Notes: generated by a model from the sequence alone, not told the origin. DNA of 33,659 bases from Candidatus Altimarinota bacterium (GCA_028698865.1 JAQVVS010000001.1:1-33659); one strand, 5' to 3'; counted from the stretch's first letter, positions 26,516-33,108 are shown. Numbers and translations are program-made.

Positions 26516-26851
26516 ATGAAAATAGCACAAGGAGACATTTATCTGGCAAATCTAAATCCTACGAAAGGGCATGAAAAAGCAGGCATGAGGCCGGTTTTAA
26601 TCATGCAAAATGACATTTTAAACAAGAATCTGAATACGGTGATAATAGCTCCATTGACTTCAAATTTAACTGCGAAAGGATTTCTAACTACATGGTTTTT
26701 ATCTAAAAAAACTTCAAATTTAAAAAATGATTCGATAATTCTTCTTTTTCAAATCAGAACTATTGATAAGTTGAGACTAGAAAAAAAAGTCTCTACGCTG
26801 AGTAGAATCGAGTTTTCGAAAATAAAAAATCAGATGAAGTTTGTGTTTTAG
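26516..26851 (+). CDS. mazF: MazF/PemK-family endoribonuclease toxin
   Basis: This 111-aa protein has the family core: GDIYLANLNPTKGHEKAGMR, PVLIMQNDILNKNLNTVIIAPLTSN, then DSIILLFQIRTIDKLRL. These are the beta-barrel blocks of MazF-type mRNA interferases, with the arginine-containing GHEKAGMRPVL loop. The length is normal. It would cleave mRNA at short motifs when freed from the antitoxin. No truncation is seen. The gene follows its antitoxin and is convergent with the XRE gene. Confidence 0.88.
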   Translation: MKIAQGDIYLANLNPTKGHEKAGMRPVLIMQNDILNKNLNTVIIAPLTSNLTAKGFLTTWFLSKKTSNLKNDSIILLFQIRTIDKLRLEKKVSTLSRIEFSKIKNQMKFVF

Positions 26852-26867
26852 GGACTTGCTATTTGAT

Positions 26868-27149
26868 CTAGCCTTTTTCACAAAAGGAAATTTCCAGCTT
26901 TAGACTTAGGGCCTTGGCGACTTTTTCCAATAGTTTTATACTTGGATTGTAATTTCCTGATTCAAGGCGGGATATGGCGGACTGTTTTGTCCCAATTTTT
27001 TTTGCAAGAGCGCTTTGACTCAGCCCGTTTTCAATTCTTTTTTTGATTATGGATTCCGCAATGGCAAATTCAGGCGCAAGATTTTCATATTCTTTACGGA
27101 TCTTTTTATTTTGGAGTAGCCTATTTTTAAAAGTTGAATAATTTTTCAT
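26868..27149 (-). CDS. XRE-family regulator, HigA-like, without an adjacent toxin
   Basis: The protein is 93 residues from ATG 27149 (MKNYSTFKNRLLQNKKIRKE). An earlier ATG at 27158 overlaps the -10 element and cannot be used. The helix-turn-helix is GLSQSALAKKIGTKQSAISRLESGNYNPSIKLLEKVAKAL, typical of HigA-type antitoxins of the RelE/HigB class. The N-terminal extension (YENLAPEFAIAESIIKKRIE) also matches that group. The expected HigB/RelE gene is not upstream (tRNA-Glu is there) and the downstream neighbour is the convergent mazF. It may be an orphan antitoxin or a stand-alone self-repressor. Confidence 0.82.
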   Translation of the reverse strand: MKNYSTFKNRLLQNKKIRKEYENLAPEFAIAESIIKKRIENGLSQSALAKKIGTKQSAISRLESGNYNPSIKLLEKVAKALSLKLEISFCEKG

Positions 27150-27157
27150 ACGGAACA

Positions 27158-27186
27158 AGTATAACAGATATGTTATATATTATCAA
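27158..27186 (-). promoter_or_regulatory. XRE gene promoter with operator in spacer, leaderless
   Basis: On minus, TTGATA (27186-27181), 17 bp, and TATACT (27163-27158). The inverted repeat ATAACA/TGTTAT (27161-27176) lies across the spacer and -10, and fits self-repression. The predicted start is at or next to ATG 27149. Confidence 0.68.
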
Positions 27187-27261
27187 TGGAATTAAATCTT
27201 TTTATAAAAAATAAGTTAAAGAGAAAAAGGCTTCTAATAAACAAAAAACGCTGATGAAGTT

Positions 27262-27336
27262 TGGTAGCCTCAAGGGGAATCGAACCCCTATTTGATCCGT
27301 GAGAGGGATCTGTCCTAACCGTTAGACGATGAGGCC
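27262..27336 (-). tRNA. tRNA-Glu (CTC)
   Basis: A 75-nt cloverleaf on minus with acceptor GGCCTCA/TGAGGCT (a G-T first pair), D arm GTCT...GGAC, anticodon loop CTCTCAC (anticodon CTC), and T arm AGGGG-TTCGATT-CCCCT. ACCA is encoded. The CTC isoacceptor reads GAG. Confidence 0.96.
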
Positions 27337-27357
27337 TAAATTGTCATCCGTGCGCCA

Positions 27358-27386
27358 ATTCTATATAAGGACGAAGGCGGAATCAA
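27358..27386 (-). promoter_or_regulatory. tRNA-Glu promoter
   Basis: On minus, TTGATT (27386-27381), 17 bp, and TAGAAT (27363-27358). The -35 overlaps the last codons of the glycosyltransferase gene. Confidence 0.6.
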
Positions 27387-28930
27387 CGGAATTTCACGAA
27401 TATCTTTTTTATCTTCTGCAAAAGTTTTTTAAAAAATTTCCCAAGGCCATTCATTCGCAAGTATTTGACCGCGCCCCGCATTTTTCCAACTATCGCCGAA
27501 AATCCGAATTTTGAGCCAAGATTTACGATTATTCCTCTGTCCGGAGCGGGTCTCGGATTTTCCAACCATTTGAGTAAAGGTTTGAGCAAAAACTCATAAT
27601 TGCACTTTTCGGAAATGTATTTTCGCCCGTTTTCGCCGAATTCTTTCAATTTGTAGCCGTGGCGATCTCGCCAATCGAGATAAAAATGAGCGATTGTCTC
27701 GGTGAGGATTTCGTGTTTGCCGTTTTTCACGGCGATTCCGCAGTCGTTTTTCGCGACTTCATAGGAAATCTCGCTTCCGAGAGTGGTGAGAACGGGGAGT
27801 CCGAATTTCATCATTTCGTTAATGCGATTTCTGGCTCCGGTATAGGTTTCTGTGCATTTTCGGTCGATATTCAGTCCCAAATTTGCTCGAGCGTATACAT
27901 GTGGAATGTCTTTTGTATCGACCCATCCTAGAAATACAAATCTGTCTTTGAATTCAGATTCGTCCACCATTTTTTTGAATTTTGAAAAAGTGCTGCCGTC
28001 GAGTCCCTTGATTTGGCCTCCTGTTGAGACGAAATAAAGATTTTTGCAAGTTTCCATGGCGTCGGAAACGCTCTTATATAAGGTGTTTTCGTCCACCCAA
28101 GTGTTGTATCCGCCCATCCACAAGAGCACAAACGCATCTTCCGGCACAGGGATAATTCGCCGCGGCGAATCATTCCCGTCCGCCTCAGGCGGATCATTCC
28201 CGCGAAGGCGGGAATCTACGCCATCCGTGCGCTCAAATCCCATAGATTCCGCATCAAGTGCGGAATGACAGTTCTCCCCCTCAAATTCCTCTGTCCCATT
28301 TGGAATCGAATATGTAAATTTATACCCAAAAGTCTCATTACAAAGCCGCCCCATCATCGCCAGTTCGCCCAAAACCGCAAATTTCTGCGGCTCCGACACG
28401 CACGAAATCTTGTCCGCTCGTCGCAAAACCGCCTCCTCCATCTCAAAATAGTGCGAAAGAAAATCATTCGTCCCCATTTTATACGCTTGCGCCTGAGCTT
28501 CCGCCATAATCCAGCCGTTCAGATCCGCCCACATCGGAGCGACACTTTTCAAAGAAGCCGCCACGTAAGCCGAAAAAGTATTCACCGCCACTATCGCGTC
28601 CGGTATAAATTCATCATGAACTCGCTGAATCGCGCCAAAAAGGTCCGGATCATTTTTTGAAATGGAGAAATGCCTGTAATTCTCGCCATAATTCAAGTCT
28701 TTTTGCCCGGGCTCTTCGTCATAACATTCCGGCAAAGCTATCGTCACGAGACAAATCTTGAATTTTGGCCTTGTCTTAGACGAAAAAGCGTTTTCCGCCT
28801 TATCAATCACCGTCCCGCCTTCTTGAGTCAAAGGTTTCAGGAATTGGTAAGTGCGAAGTCCCACAGCTGGCCGCGATTTTGTGTTTTCCGTGGGCAATGG
28901 CGAATTGCCAATGAGAAGTATTCGTTTCAT
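27383..28930 (-). CDS. glycosyltransferase (GT-B, GT4-like) with an in-frame repeat-derived insert
   Basis: This 515-aa protein opens with MKRILLIGNSPLPTENTKSR and a GLRTYQF loop, as in GT-B enzymes. Donor-domain blocks include PEDAFVLLWMGGYNTWVDEN, DRFVFLGWVDTKDIPHVYARANLGLN and GARNRINEMMKFGLPVLTT. The classical EX7E is replaced by an RNRINEM-type motif, as in some divergent GT4 subfamilies. Residues about 220-257 (CHSALDAESMGF..., VDSRLRGNDPPEADGND) are the translation of a palindromic repeat cluster at 28168-28270 and sit between the two domains. The C-terminal tail is basic (FFKKLLQKIKKIFVKFR) and may touch the membrane. A promoter (TTGTGT 28966-28961, TATATT 28944-28939) makes it near-leaderless. 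The sugar is unknown. Confidence 0.83.
   Translation of the reverse strand: MKRILLIGNSPLPTENTKSRPAVGLRTYQFLKPLTQEGGTVIDKAENAFSSKTRPKFKICLVTIALPECYDEEPGQKDLNYGENYRHFSISKNDPDLFGAIQRVHDEFIPDAIVAVNTFSAYVAASLKSVAPMWADLNGWIMAEAQAQAYKMGTNDFLSHYFEMEEAVLRRADKISCVSEPQKFAVLGELAMMGRLCNETFGYKFTYSIPNGTEEFEGENCHSALDAESMGFERTDGVDSRLRGNDPPEADGNDSPRRIIPVPEDAFVLLWMGGYNTWVDENTLYKSVSDAMETCKNLYFVSTGGQIKGLDGSTFSKFKKMVDESEFKDRFVFLGWVDTKDIPHVYARANLGLNIDRKCTETYTGARNRINEMMKFGLPVLTTLGSEISYEVAKNDCGIAVKNGKHEILTETIAHFYLDWRDRHGYKLKEFGENGRKYISEKCNYEFLLKPLLKWLENPRPAPDRGIIVNLGSKFGFSAIVGKMRGAVKYLRMNGLGKFFKKLLQKIKKIFVKFR
28168..28270. repeat. palindromic repeat cluster inside the glycosyltransferase gene
   Basis: The cluster carries ATTCCCG-TCCGCC...GGCGG, then ATTCCCGCGAAGGCGGGAAT, and a third divergent stem ATTCCGCA...TGCGGAAT. 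The copies are inserted in frame and keep the reading frame open for about 35 codons. Confidence 0.85.
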
Positions 28931-29056
28931 GTTTCAACAATATAACAATCGAATCGAAAAACACAAACGATTTTAATTTTGTAAATACTAAAATGGGCAA
29001 AATCCCAAAACGCATTTCCCCAAAAAAGTCAAACGAGTGCCCACCAAATTTACGCC

Positions 29057-29165
29057 AAAAAGTTCGCATAAAATCCAAGATCAAAACAAAAACCGTGGCA
29101 AAACCCAATCCTGTAGCGCAAAAATCCACACCCCTCCATTCCCAAAAAAGTTCGCATAAAATCCA
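29057..29165. repeat. 21-bp direct repeat, two copies
   Basis: Copies at 29057-29077 and 29145-29165 are identical over 21 bp and 88 bp apart. A shorter related piece (AAAAATCCAC) lies between them. Confidence 0.7.
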
Positions 29166-29438
29166 CGCCTATTCACCCACAAAACCCGCATACCCGAAAT
29201 TTCAAAACAAACCCCAACAAGTCAAGAAATCCTCACTCCACTGAGACTCAACATATTTCCCCGTTTTGTCATCCCCTTTTTTGAAACAAAACCGCCCGCG
29301 AATAGTTTATTATATCGAATGCCAACACGAGTTCAAAGCGCATAAAATAGAGCAAAAGACAGAGTCGATGGCGTGCGGAGGAGATCGATCTTAGCTAGTC
29401 AAAGCGGGGGAAACAAAGGCTTTGAGGCATAAAATCGA

Positions 29439-29467
29439 TTGACCACCACTTAGCACTTTGATAAATT
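29439..29467 (+). promoter_or_regulatory. candidate SLH-gene promoter with a long leader
   Basis: TTGACC (29439-29444), 17 bp, and TAAATT (29462-29467) preceded by TGA. If used, the leader before ATG 29892 would be about 418 nt. Other AT-rich -10-like sites nearer the gene cannot be excluded. Confidence 0.4.
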
Positions 29468-29710
29468 ACTCGCGATAGAAAGACGAATTTCAGGGCCAAA
29501 ACGCCAGTACTCATCAGCGTTTCTTTAAAAAATACATACGGCTTACTTTATATATACTTCGCTACCATTACCGCCTAGTCAAAATACTTCAGGGGGGAAC
29601 GGCAATGAGTAGTCGAAATTGATTGGATCTTTGAAAACTAGGTGAAAAAAGAGCAGGCTCTCGTGTGAAATAATCACGTGGGCACAAGAACTGTCATTAC
29701 CGGTTCCTCT

Positions 29711-29737
29711 GTCATTCCCGCGAAGGCGGGAATCTAT
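29711..29737. repeat. palindromic repeat copy in the SLH leader
   Basis: GTCATTCCCGC, GAA, GGCGGGAATCTAT: this is the cleanest copy of the family in the window. It lies between the candidate promoter and the SLH gene. Confidence 0.8.
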
Positions 29738-29891
29738 CGATCTATCGGAATGACTATATTATAGAGAAAATAATTTGCTTTCGCCGGGGAAGGGTCAAAT
29801 CTCCTTGAGTGAAAGCTTTATATATATACAAAAACAAACAACCTATTATCTATTTCTACTTTTTATTAAATATCTTTTAACCACAAAGACT

Positions 29892-32105
29892 ATGCGAAAC
29901 TTTCGCAAAATGATTGCGGCCTTCTCAATGGTTGCGATCCTTTCTACTCTCGTGGTGTCCACAGCGTTTGCTGGATCTTTCACAGACGTTCCGGAGACTT
30001 CCGGATACTACACTGCTGTTGAAGCTCTAGCTGCTGACGGAGTTTTGGACACTAAATCAGGACTTTTCAATGGAACAGGTTCATTGAAAAGAGCTCAAGG
30101 GGCTAAAATGGCGGTATTGGCTACTGGAATGGTAGAAGCTGATTTCGAAAATCCAGTTGTTGCTTCATTCAAGGATGTAGTAAAGCCATACTGGGGATAC
30201 GAACCAGTTGAGACAGCTGTTTCATTGGGGATTGTCAGCGGATACTCCGATCTAAGCGGAAAGCTTACAGGGTATTTCGGACCTGACGACACTTTGACAA
30301 AGGCTCATTACACAAAGATGCTTGTAGTAGCTTTGGGTCTTCCTTTGGAAAATCCAGCTGTTGGTTCATTTTCAGACGTAGTAAAAGGAAACTGGGCTTA
30401 CACATATGTTGAGACAGCTGTAGCTCACGGACTTGTTTCTGGAGCAACTACAACATTGTTCGGAGGATCAACTCCTTTGACAAGATTCGCTGCTGCAGAC
30501 ATGACTTACAAAGCAATGAACGTTACTCCTGCAGATGAAGACGAAGAAGAGGAAGAAGATGGAGAATTAGAAGGCGGATCAGGTGAAGTTGAAGAATACA
30601 AACTTCTTTCTTCTCCAGCTAACCTAAGAAAAGTTGGTGAAGGAGAAGAAGATGTTAAGGTTATGGGTTTCTCTGTTGAAGCAGATGAAAACTCAGATCT
30701 TAAAATTCAATCTCTTAAGCTAGATTTTGACAAAGGAGCTGTTGGAAACAGAGATTTCCACAGATATGCTACGGAAGTAGCTGTATGGTATGACGATGAA
30801 GAAGTAGCAAGAATGGATGCTGATGAATTTAACAAAGATAATGCTTATGCAAAAACAGTATCTTTAGATGGAGTTATTGTTAGATCAGAAGAAATCGGAA
30901 AGTTATATGTTACTGTATCTGCCGTAAGTAATTTAGATTCATTAGATGTTACTGATACATGGGATTTAGATGTGACTTCTGTAAGATGGATGGACGGAGA
31001 TGGAGCTATTATTTCTGAAGATCCGTTATTGGCAGCAAGAACATTCTCATTTGAAAGCTTTGTTACTGCAAATAATGTAGAATTAAAAGCAGCATCATCT
31101 ACTGGAACTCCAAAATCTCAAATCGTTGCTGTAAATTCTACAAAAGAAACTACAGGCGTAGTTCTTATGGAGGGAACGTTTAAAGCTATTGGTTCAGATG
31201 TAACAATTGATGCAGTTCCTTTCACGGTTTATTCATCAACTGACGACATCGATGATGTAGTAAGTGTATTTACTCTATTAATGGATGGAGAAGAGGTTGA
31301 GACAAAACAACCTTCAGATGGAACTGACGATAATCTTGACACTACAGTTACAGTTGTTGAAGTAGCTGATTGTGCTGGGCTTTATTGTACAATGACTTTT
31401 GACGATTTGGATTATTTGGTAGAAGCTGGAGACACAGTTACTTACCAAGTTGTCGTAGATGTAAATGAATTAGATGGAGTTACTTTCACAGAGGGAAATG
31501 GATTAACAGTTAAATTAACATCTGCAGGAATGGATGCTGTTGATGCTCAAGATTCAACAGGAGAAGATTTAACAGCTACAGAATTAACAGGATCTTCTAC
31601 TGGAAAAACTCAATACTTCTTTGAAAATTATGTTGATGTAGAATTAGTTGGCACTCCTACAAATACTCCAGTTGTTGATAATGCAGATGTTTCTACTGTT
31701 ACAATGAAAGTAAAGGTTACTGCAGTAGGGGATGACGTCTTCTTAAATGCATTTGACACTACAAATGTGAGTGGAACAGCTTATCCAGCGTTTGTATTAG
31801 GTCTTCTTGCCGGAAGTGGAAATGAAACTATGGCTGATCCAGTGTTTACATTGTCAGGAGATTATTCTTCAGAGAATGACGGAACTGACGATTACTATGC
31901 GCTAAGAGAAGGTGATTCTATGACCTTTACAATCACAACGACAATTACTCAAGCAGGAGGAGAAACATCTACAGTAGGTGTTGAAATGACTGATATCTAC
32001 TTTGGAACTGATGACACAGACGAAGACACTAGAGCAGAATTTAATATTGATTGGAATGATATTCTAGATCAATTTGAGTCTCCTCTTGTAACATTGGTTG
32101 GATAA
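29892..32105 (+). CDS. S-layer-homology domain surface protein
   Basis: The protein is 737 residues from ATG 29892 (MRNFRKMIAAFSMVAILSTL), chosen because it begins a clean signal peptide ending at about STAFAGS; a frame 39 codons longer lacks this. Three SLH-type repeats lie at about 28-75, 88-135 and 155-200 (GSFTDVPETSGYYTAVEAL; SFKDVVKPYWGYEPVETAV; SFSDVVKGNWAYTYVETAV). A strongly acidic linker follows (DEDEEEEEDGELEGGSGE), then about 500 residues of beta-rich, Thr/Val/Asp-rich sequence with low Lys and few Cys, typical of S-layer and other exported wall proteins. It is probably abundant and anchored through the SLH part. Its own strong terminator follows. Confidence 0.86.
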   Translation: MRNFRKMIAAFSMVAILSTLVVSTAFAGSFTDVPETSGYYTAVEALAADGVLDTKSGLFNGTGSLKRAQGAKMAVLATGMVEADFENPVVASFKDVVKPYWGYEPVETAVSLGIVSGYSDLSGKLTGYFGPDDTLTKAHYTKMLVVALGLPLENPAVGSFSDVVKGNWAYTYVETAVAHGLVSGATTTLFGGSTPLTRFAAADMTYKAMNVTPADEDEEEEEDGELEGGSGEVEEYKLLSSPANLRKVGEGEEDVKVMGFSVEADENSDLKIQSLKLDFDKGAVGNRDFHRYATEVAVWYDDEEVARMDADEFNKDNAYAKTVSLDGVIVRSEEIGKLYVTVSAVSNLDSLDVTDTWDLDVTSVRWMDGDGAIISEDPLLAARTFSFESFVTANNVELKAASSTGTPKSQIVAVNSTKETTGVVLMEGTFKAIGSDVTIDAVPFTVYSSTDDIDDVVSVFTLLMDGEEVETKQPSDGTDDNLDTTVTVVEVADCAGLYCTMTFDDLDYLVEAGDTVTYQVVVDVNELDGVTFTEGNGLTVKLTSAGMDAVDAQDSTGEDLTATELTGSSTGKTQYFFENYVDVELVGTPTNTPVVDNADVSTVTMKVKVTAVGDDVFLNAFDTTNVSGTAYPAFVLGLLAGSGNETMADPVFTLSGDYSSENDGTDDYYALREGDSMTFTITTTITQAGGETSTVGVEMTDIYFGTDDTDEDTRAEFNIDWNDILDQFESPLVTLVG

Positions 32106-32160
32106 TTAGTTTCTCGATAGCAAATAATCGAATTGTTTAAGACAACATAAAAGTCTAATC

Positions 32161-32192
32161 AAAAACCGCCCCCTAACCGGGGCGGTTTTTTT
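32161..32192 (+). terminator. terminator of the SLH gene
   Basis: CCGCCCC (32166-32172) pairs with GGGGCGG (32179-32185) around a 6-nt loop, then seven T. An A-run on the left side extends the stem. Confidence 0.93.
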
Positions 32193-32211
32193 GTGCCCGG
32201 ATTTTTTCAGA

Positions 32212-32259
32212 AAAATTTTAAGATTATTTCATAATTTTTTAATGTTTTGTTGATATAAC
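32212..32259 (+). promoter_or_regulatory. shared extended -10 promoter module, copy C
   Basis: AAAAATTTTAAGATTATTTC, then ATAATTTTTTAATGTTTTG and TTGATATAAC (TG-A-TATAAC, -10 at 32254-32259). The predicted start near 32266 coincides with the outer stem of the tRNA-like RNA. Confidence 0.65.
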
Positions 32260-32265
32260 AAATCT

Positions 32266-32402
32266 ACCACTGGGGGGACGAATGGGACTGAAGCGGTCTT
32301 GCTGATAGGTTCGTCACCCAATCAGCTGGGGTTCGACTCCCCACAGTTCCACCACAGTGGCACAAAAAAACCACCTTCCTTAATTGGATAGTGGTTTTTT
32401 AA
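32266..32402 (+). ncRNA. tRNA-like small RNA with alanine-type acceptor, not a normal tRNA or tmRNA
   Basis: A T arm TGGGG-TTCGACT-CCCCA (32327-32343) is followed by CAGTTCC and ACCA (32344-32354). GGGACTG (32284-32290) pairs with CAGTTCC as a 7-bp acceptor with G3:U70 and A73, the alanyl-tRNA synthetase identity signals also used by tmRNA. Between them are only 36 nt, with a 6-bp stem GCTGAT/ATCAGC (32301-32306, 32321-32326) and a 14-nt loop instead of D and anticodon arms, and no tag frame. An outer stem CCACTG/CAGTGG (32267-32272, 32355-32360) closes the precursor. An alternative 9-bp hairpin, GGG-GACGAA with TTCGTC-A-CCC, would exclude the tRNA-like fold. It has promoter copy C and its own terminator. 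Confidence 0.62.
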
Positions 32403-32432
32403 TTTGAAGTCGCTCACTGATAGGTTCGTCAC
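32302..32432 (+). repeat. 16-bp direct repeat spanning the tRNA-like RNA and its 3' flank
   Basis: CTGATAGGTTCGTCAC occurs at 32302-32317 inside the RNA and again at 32417-32432 just after the terminator, 115 bp apart. Confidence 0.8.
32365..32402 (+). terminator. terminator of the tRNA-like RNA
   Basis: AAAAAACCAC (32365-32374) pairs with GTGGTTTTTT (32391-32400). The long A/T arms make it work in both directions. Confidence 0.8.
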
Positions 32433-32562
32433 AACAATTATATTACAAAGCTCTCTCCTTCGCAACTTTTTATAATAATTTGCTCAATCACCGGCGATCA
32501 ATGTAAGATTATCACAGTCATAAAGTCATCCAAGATAAAGAAATATCTTTAAACACACGAGT

Positions 32563-32742
32563 ATGCCAAAAATAAATTATGATGCAGATGTTAAAATTCT
32601 AAGCGTAAGACTTAGTAAAAACAAAATTGTCGACAGCGACATGAAAGATAACTGCGTAATAGATTACGATAAGGACGGAAATATCGTAAACATAGACTTG
32701 ATGGGCGTTAATCTCGAAAACCTCCTGAAAGCGTCAAGTTAA
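32563..32742 (+). CDS. DUF2283-family small protein
   Basis: This 59-aa gene begins MPKINYDADVKILSVRLSKN at ATG 32563 and ends at TAA 32740-32742. The sequence follows the DUF2283 pattern: YD-x-D-x-x-x-L-x-V-R-L, then a V-[DE]S-x2-x-D-N-x-V-x-DYD-x-DG turn and IVNIDLMGV. These small proteins are widespread in bacteria, often encoded near mobile or toxin-antitoxin genes; the function is unknown to me. There is no Shine-Dalgarno sequence. It stands alone between the tRNA-like RNA and a repeat cluster. Confidence 0.75.
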   Translation: MPKINYDADVKILSVRLSKNKIVDSDMKDNCVIDYDKDGNIVNIDLMGVNLENLLKASS

Positions 32743-32752
32743 AGCATTCTGT

Positions 32753-32912
32753 CATTCCCGCGCGTCAGCCCGTTACTTCCCCCCACCTCCGGAGGGCCTT
32801 TGGAGCGAAGGCGGGAATCTATGTCATTCGGGTGTCATTTACGCGCAGGCGGGAATCTATGCCATTTGTAAAACCTACCACCATAGATCCTTGCCTCCGC
32901 AGGGATGACAGC
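32753..32912. repeat. cluster of three palindromic repeat copies, one interrupted
   Basis: The first copy has its left arm (GTCATTCCCGC, from 32751) and right arm (CGAAGGCGGGAATCTATG, ending near 32823) separated by about 47 bp of unrelated C/G-rich sequence. A second copy (GTGTCATTTACGCGCA, GGCGGGAATCTATG) and an inverted third (CATAGATCCTTGCC, GCAGGGATGACAG) follow. Confidence 0.75.
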
Positions 32913-32934
32913 CCCCACGCCCACTTCCATACAG

Positions 32935-32971
32935 CCCCAACCCCCTTTCCACACACCCCAACCCCCTTTCC
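32935..32971 (+). repeat. C-rich tandem repeat, 21-bp period
   Basis: CCCCAACCCCCTTTCC occurs at 32935-32950 and again at 32956-32971. Confidence 0.75.
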
Positions 32972-32997
32972 CAAGCCAAAATTCTTCATTCTCAAAT

Positions 32998-33051
32998 TTC
33001 AGAAAAATTTTAAGATTATTTAATAATTTTTTAATGTTTGCTTGATAACAT
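32998..33051 (+). promoter_or_regulatory. shared extended -10 promoter module, copy D
   Basis: AGAAAAATTTTAAGATTATT, TAATAATTTTTTAATGTTTGC and TTGATAACAT (TG-A-TAACAT, -10 at 33046-33051). It is nearly identical to copy C over about 45 bp. It lies upstream of a second, consensus promoter. Confidence 0.6.
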
Positions 33052-33079
33052 AAATTCACAAGTTGATTATCATATCATC

Positions 33080-33108
33080 TTGACGGTGAGTATTTGCTCA
33101 CCTATAAT
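33080..33108 (+). promoter_or_regulatory. BRO-N gene promoter with palindromic operator in the spacer
   Basis: TTGACG (33080-33085), 17 bp, and TATAAT (33103-33108). The spacer is almost entirely the inverted repeat GGTGAG-TATTTG-CTCACC (33085-33102), so a bound repressor would sit between the two promoter boxes. Confidence 0.75.

Larger units (their letters stand above)
28931..29891. other. 960-bp untranslated region upstream of the SLH gene
   Basis: It contains the glycosyltransferase promoter, a 21-bp direct repeat (29057-29077 and 29145-29165, beginning AAAAAGTTCGCATAAAATCC), several hairpins (TCAAAGC 29399-29405 with GCTTTGA 29419-29425; TCACGTGGG block near 29674), a candidate promoter at 29439, and a palindromic repeat at 29711. 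The plus frame 28993-29244 is Lys/Pro/Ser-rich and covers the direct repeat; I do not accept it as a gene. The stretch 29300-29700 looks structured rather than coding. Confidence 0.5.
32743..33079. other. repeat cluster and promoter region before the BRO-N gene
   Basis: It has no gene. It holds three palindromic repeat copies (32753-32822, 32832-32863, 32882-32912 inverted), a 21-bp-period C-rich tandem repeat (32935-32971), and promoter module copy D. Confidence 0.65.

Noticed and set aside
28993-29244. 83-codon plus frame upstream of the SLH gene
   Set aside because: It is low-complexity Lys/Pro/Ser sequence spanning a 21-bp direct repeat, with no promoter or neighbour support.
29470-29530. 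Hammerhead-ribozyme-like core (CTGATGA ... GAAA) on the minus strand
   Set aside because: The segment between the two core blocks does not form a stem II, and stems I/III are not convincing.
32266-32402. Complete tmRNA or an ordinary tRNA-Ala
   Set aside because: There is no tag reading frame and only 36 nt between the acceptor strand and T arm; no alanine anticodon in a 7-nt loop is present.
14150-32971. CRISPR array
   Set aside because: The repeats seen are palindromic elements, in-gene duplications or short tandems; there are no regularly spaced direct repeats with unique spacers.
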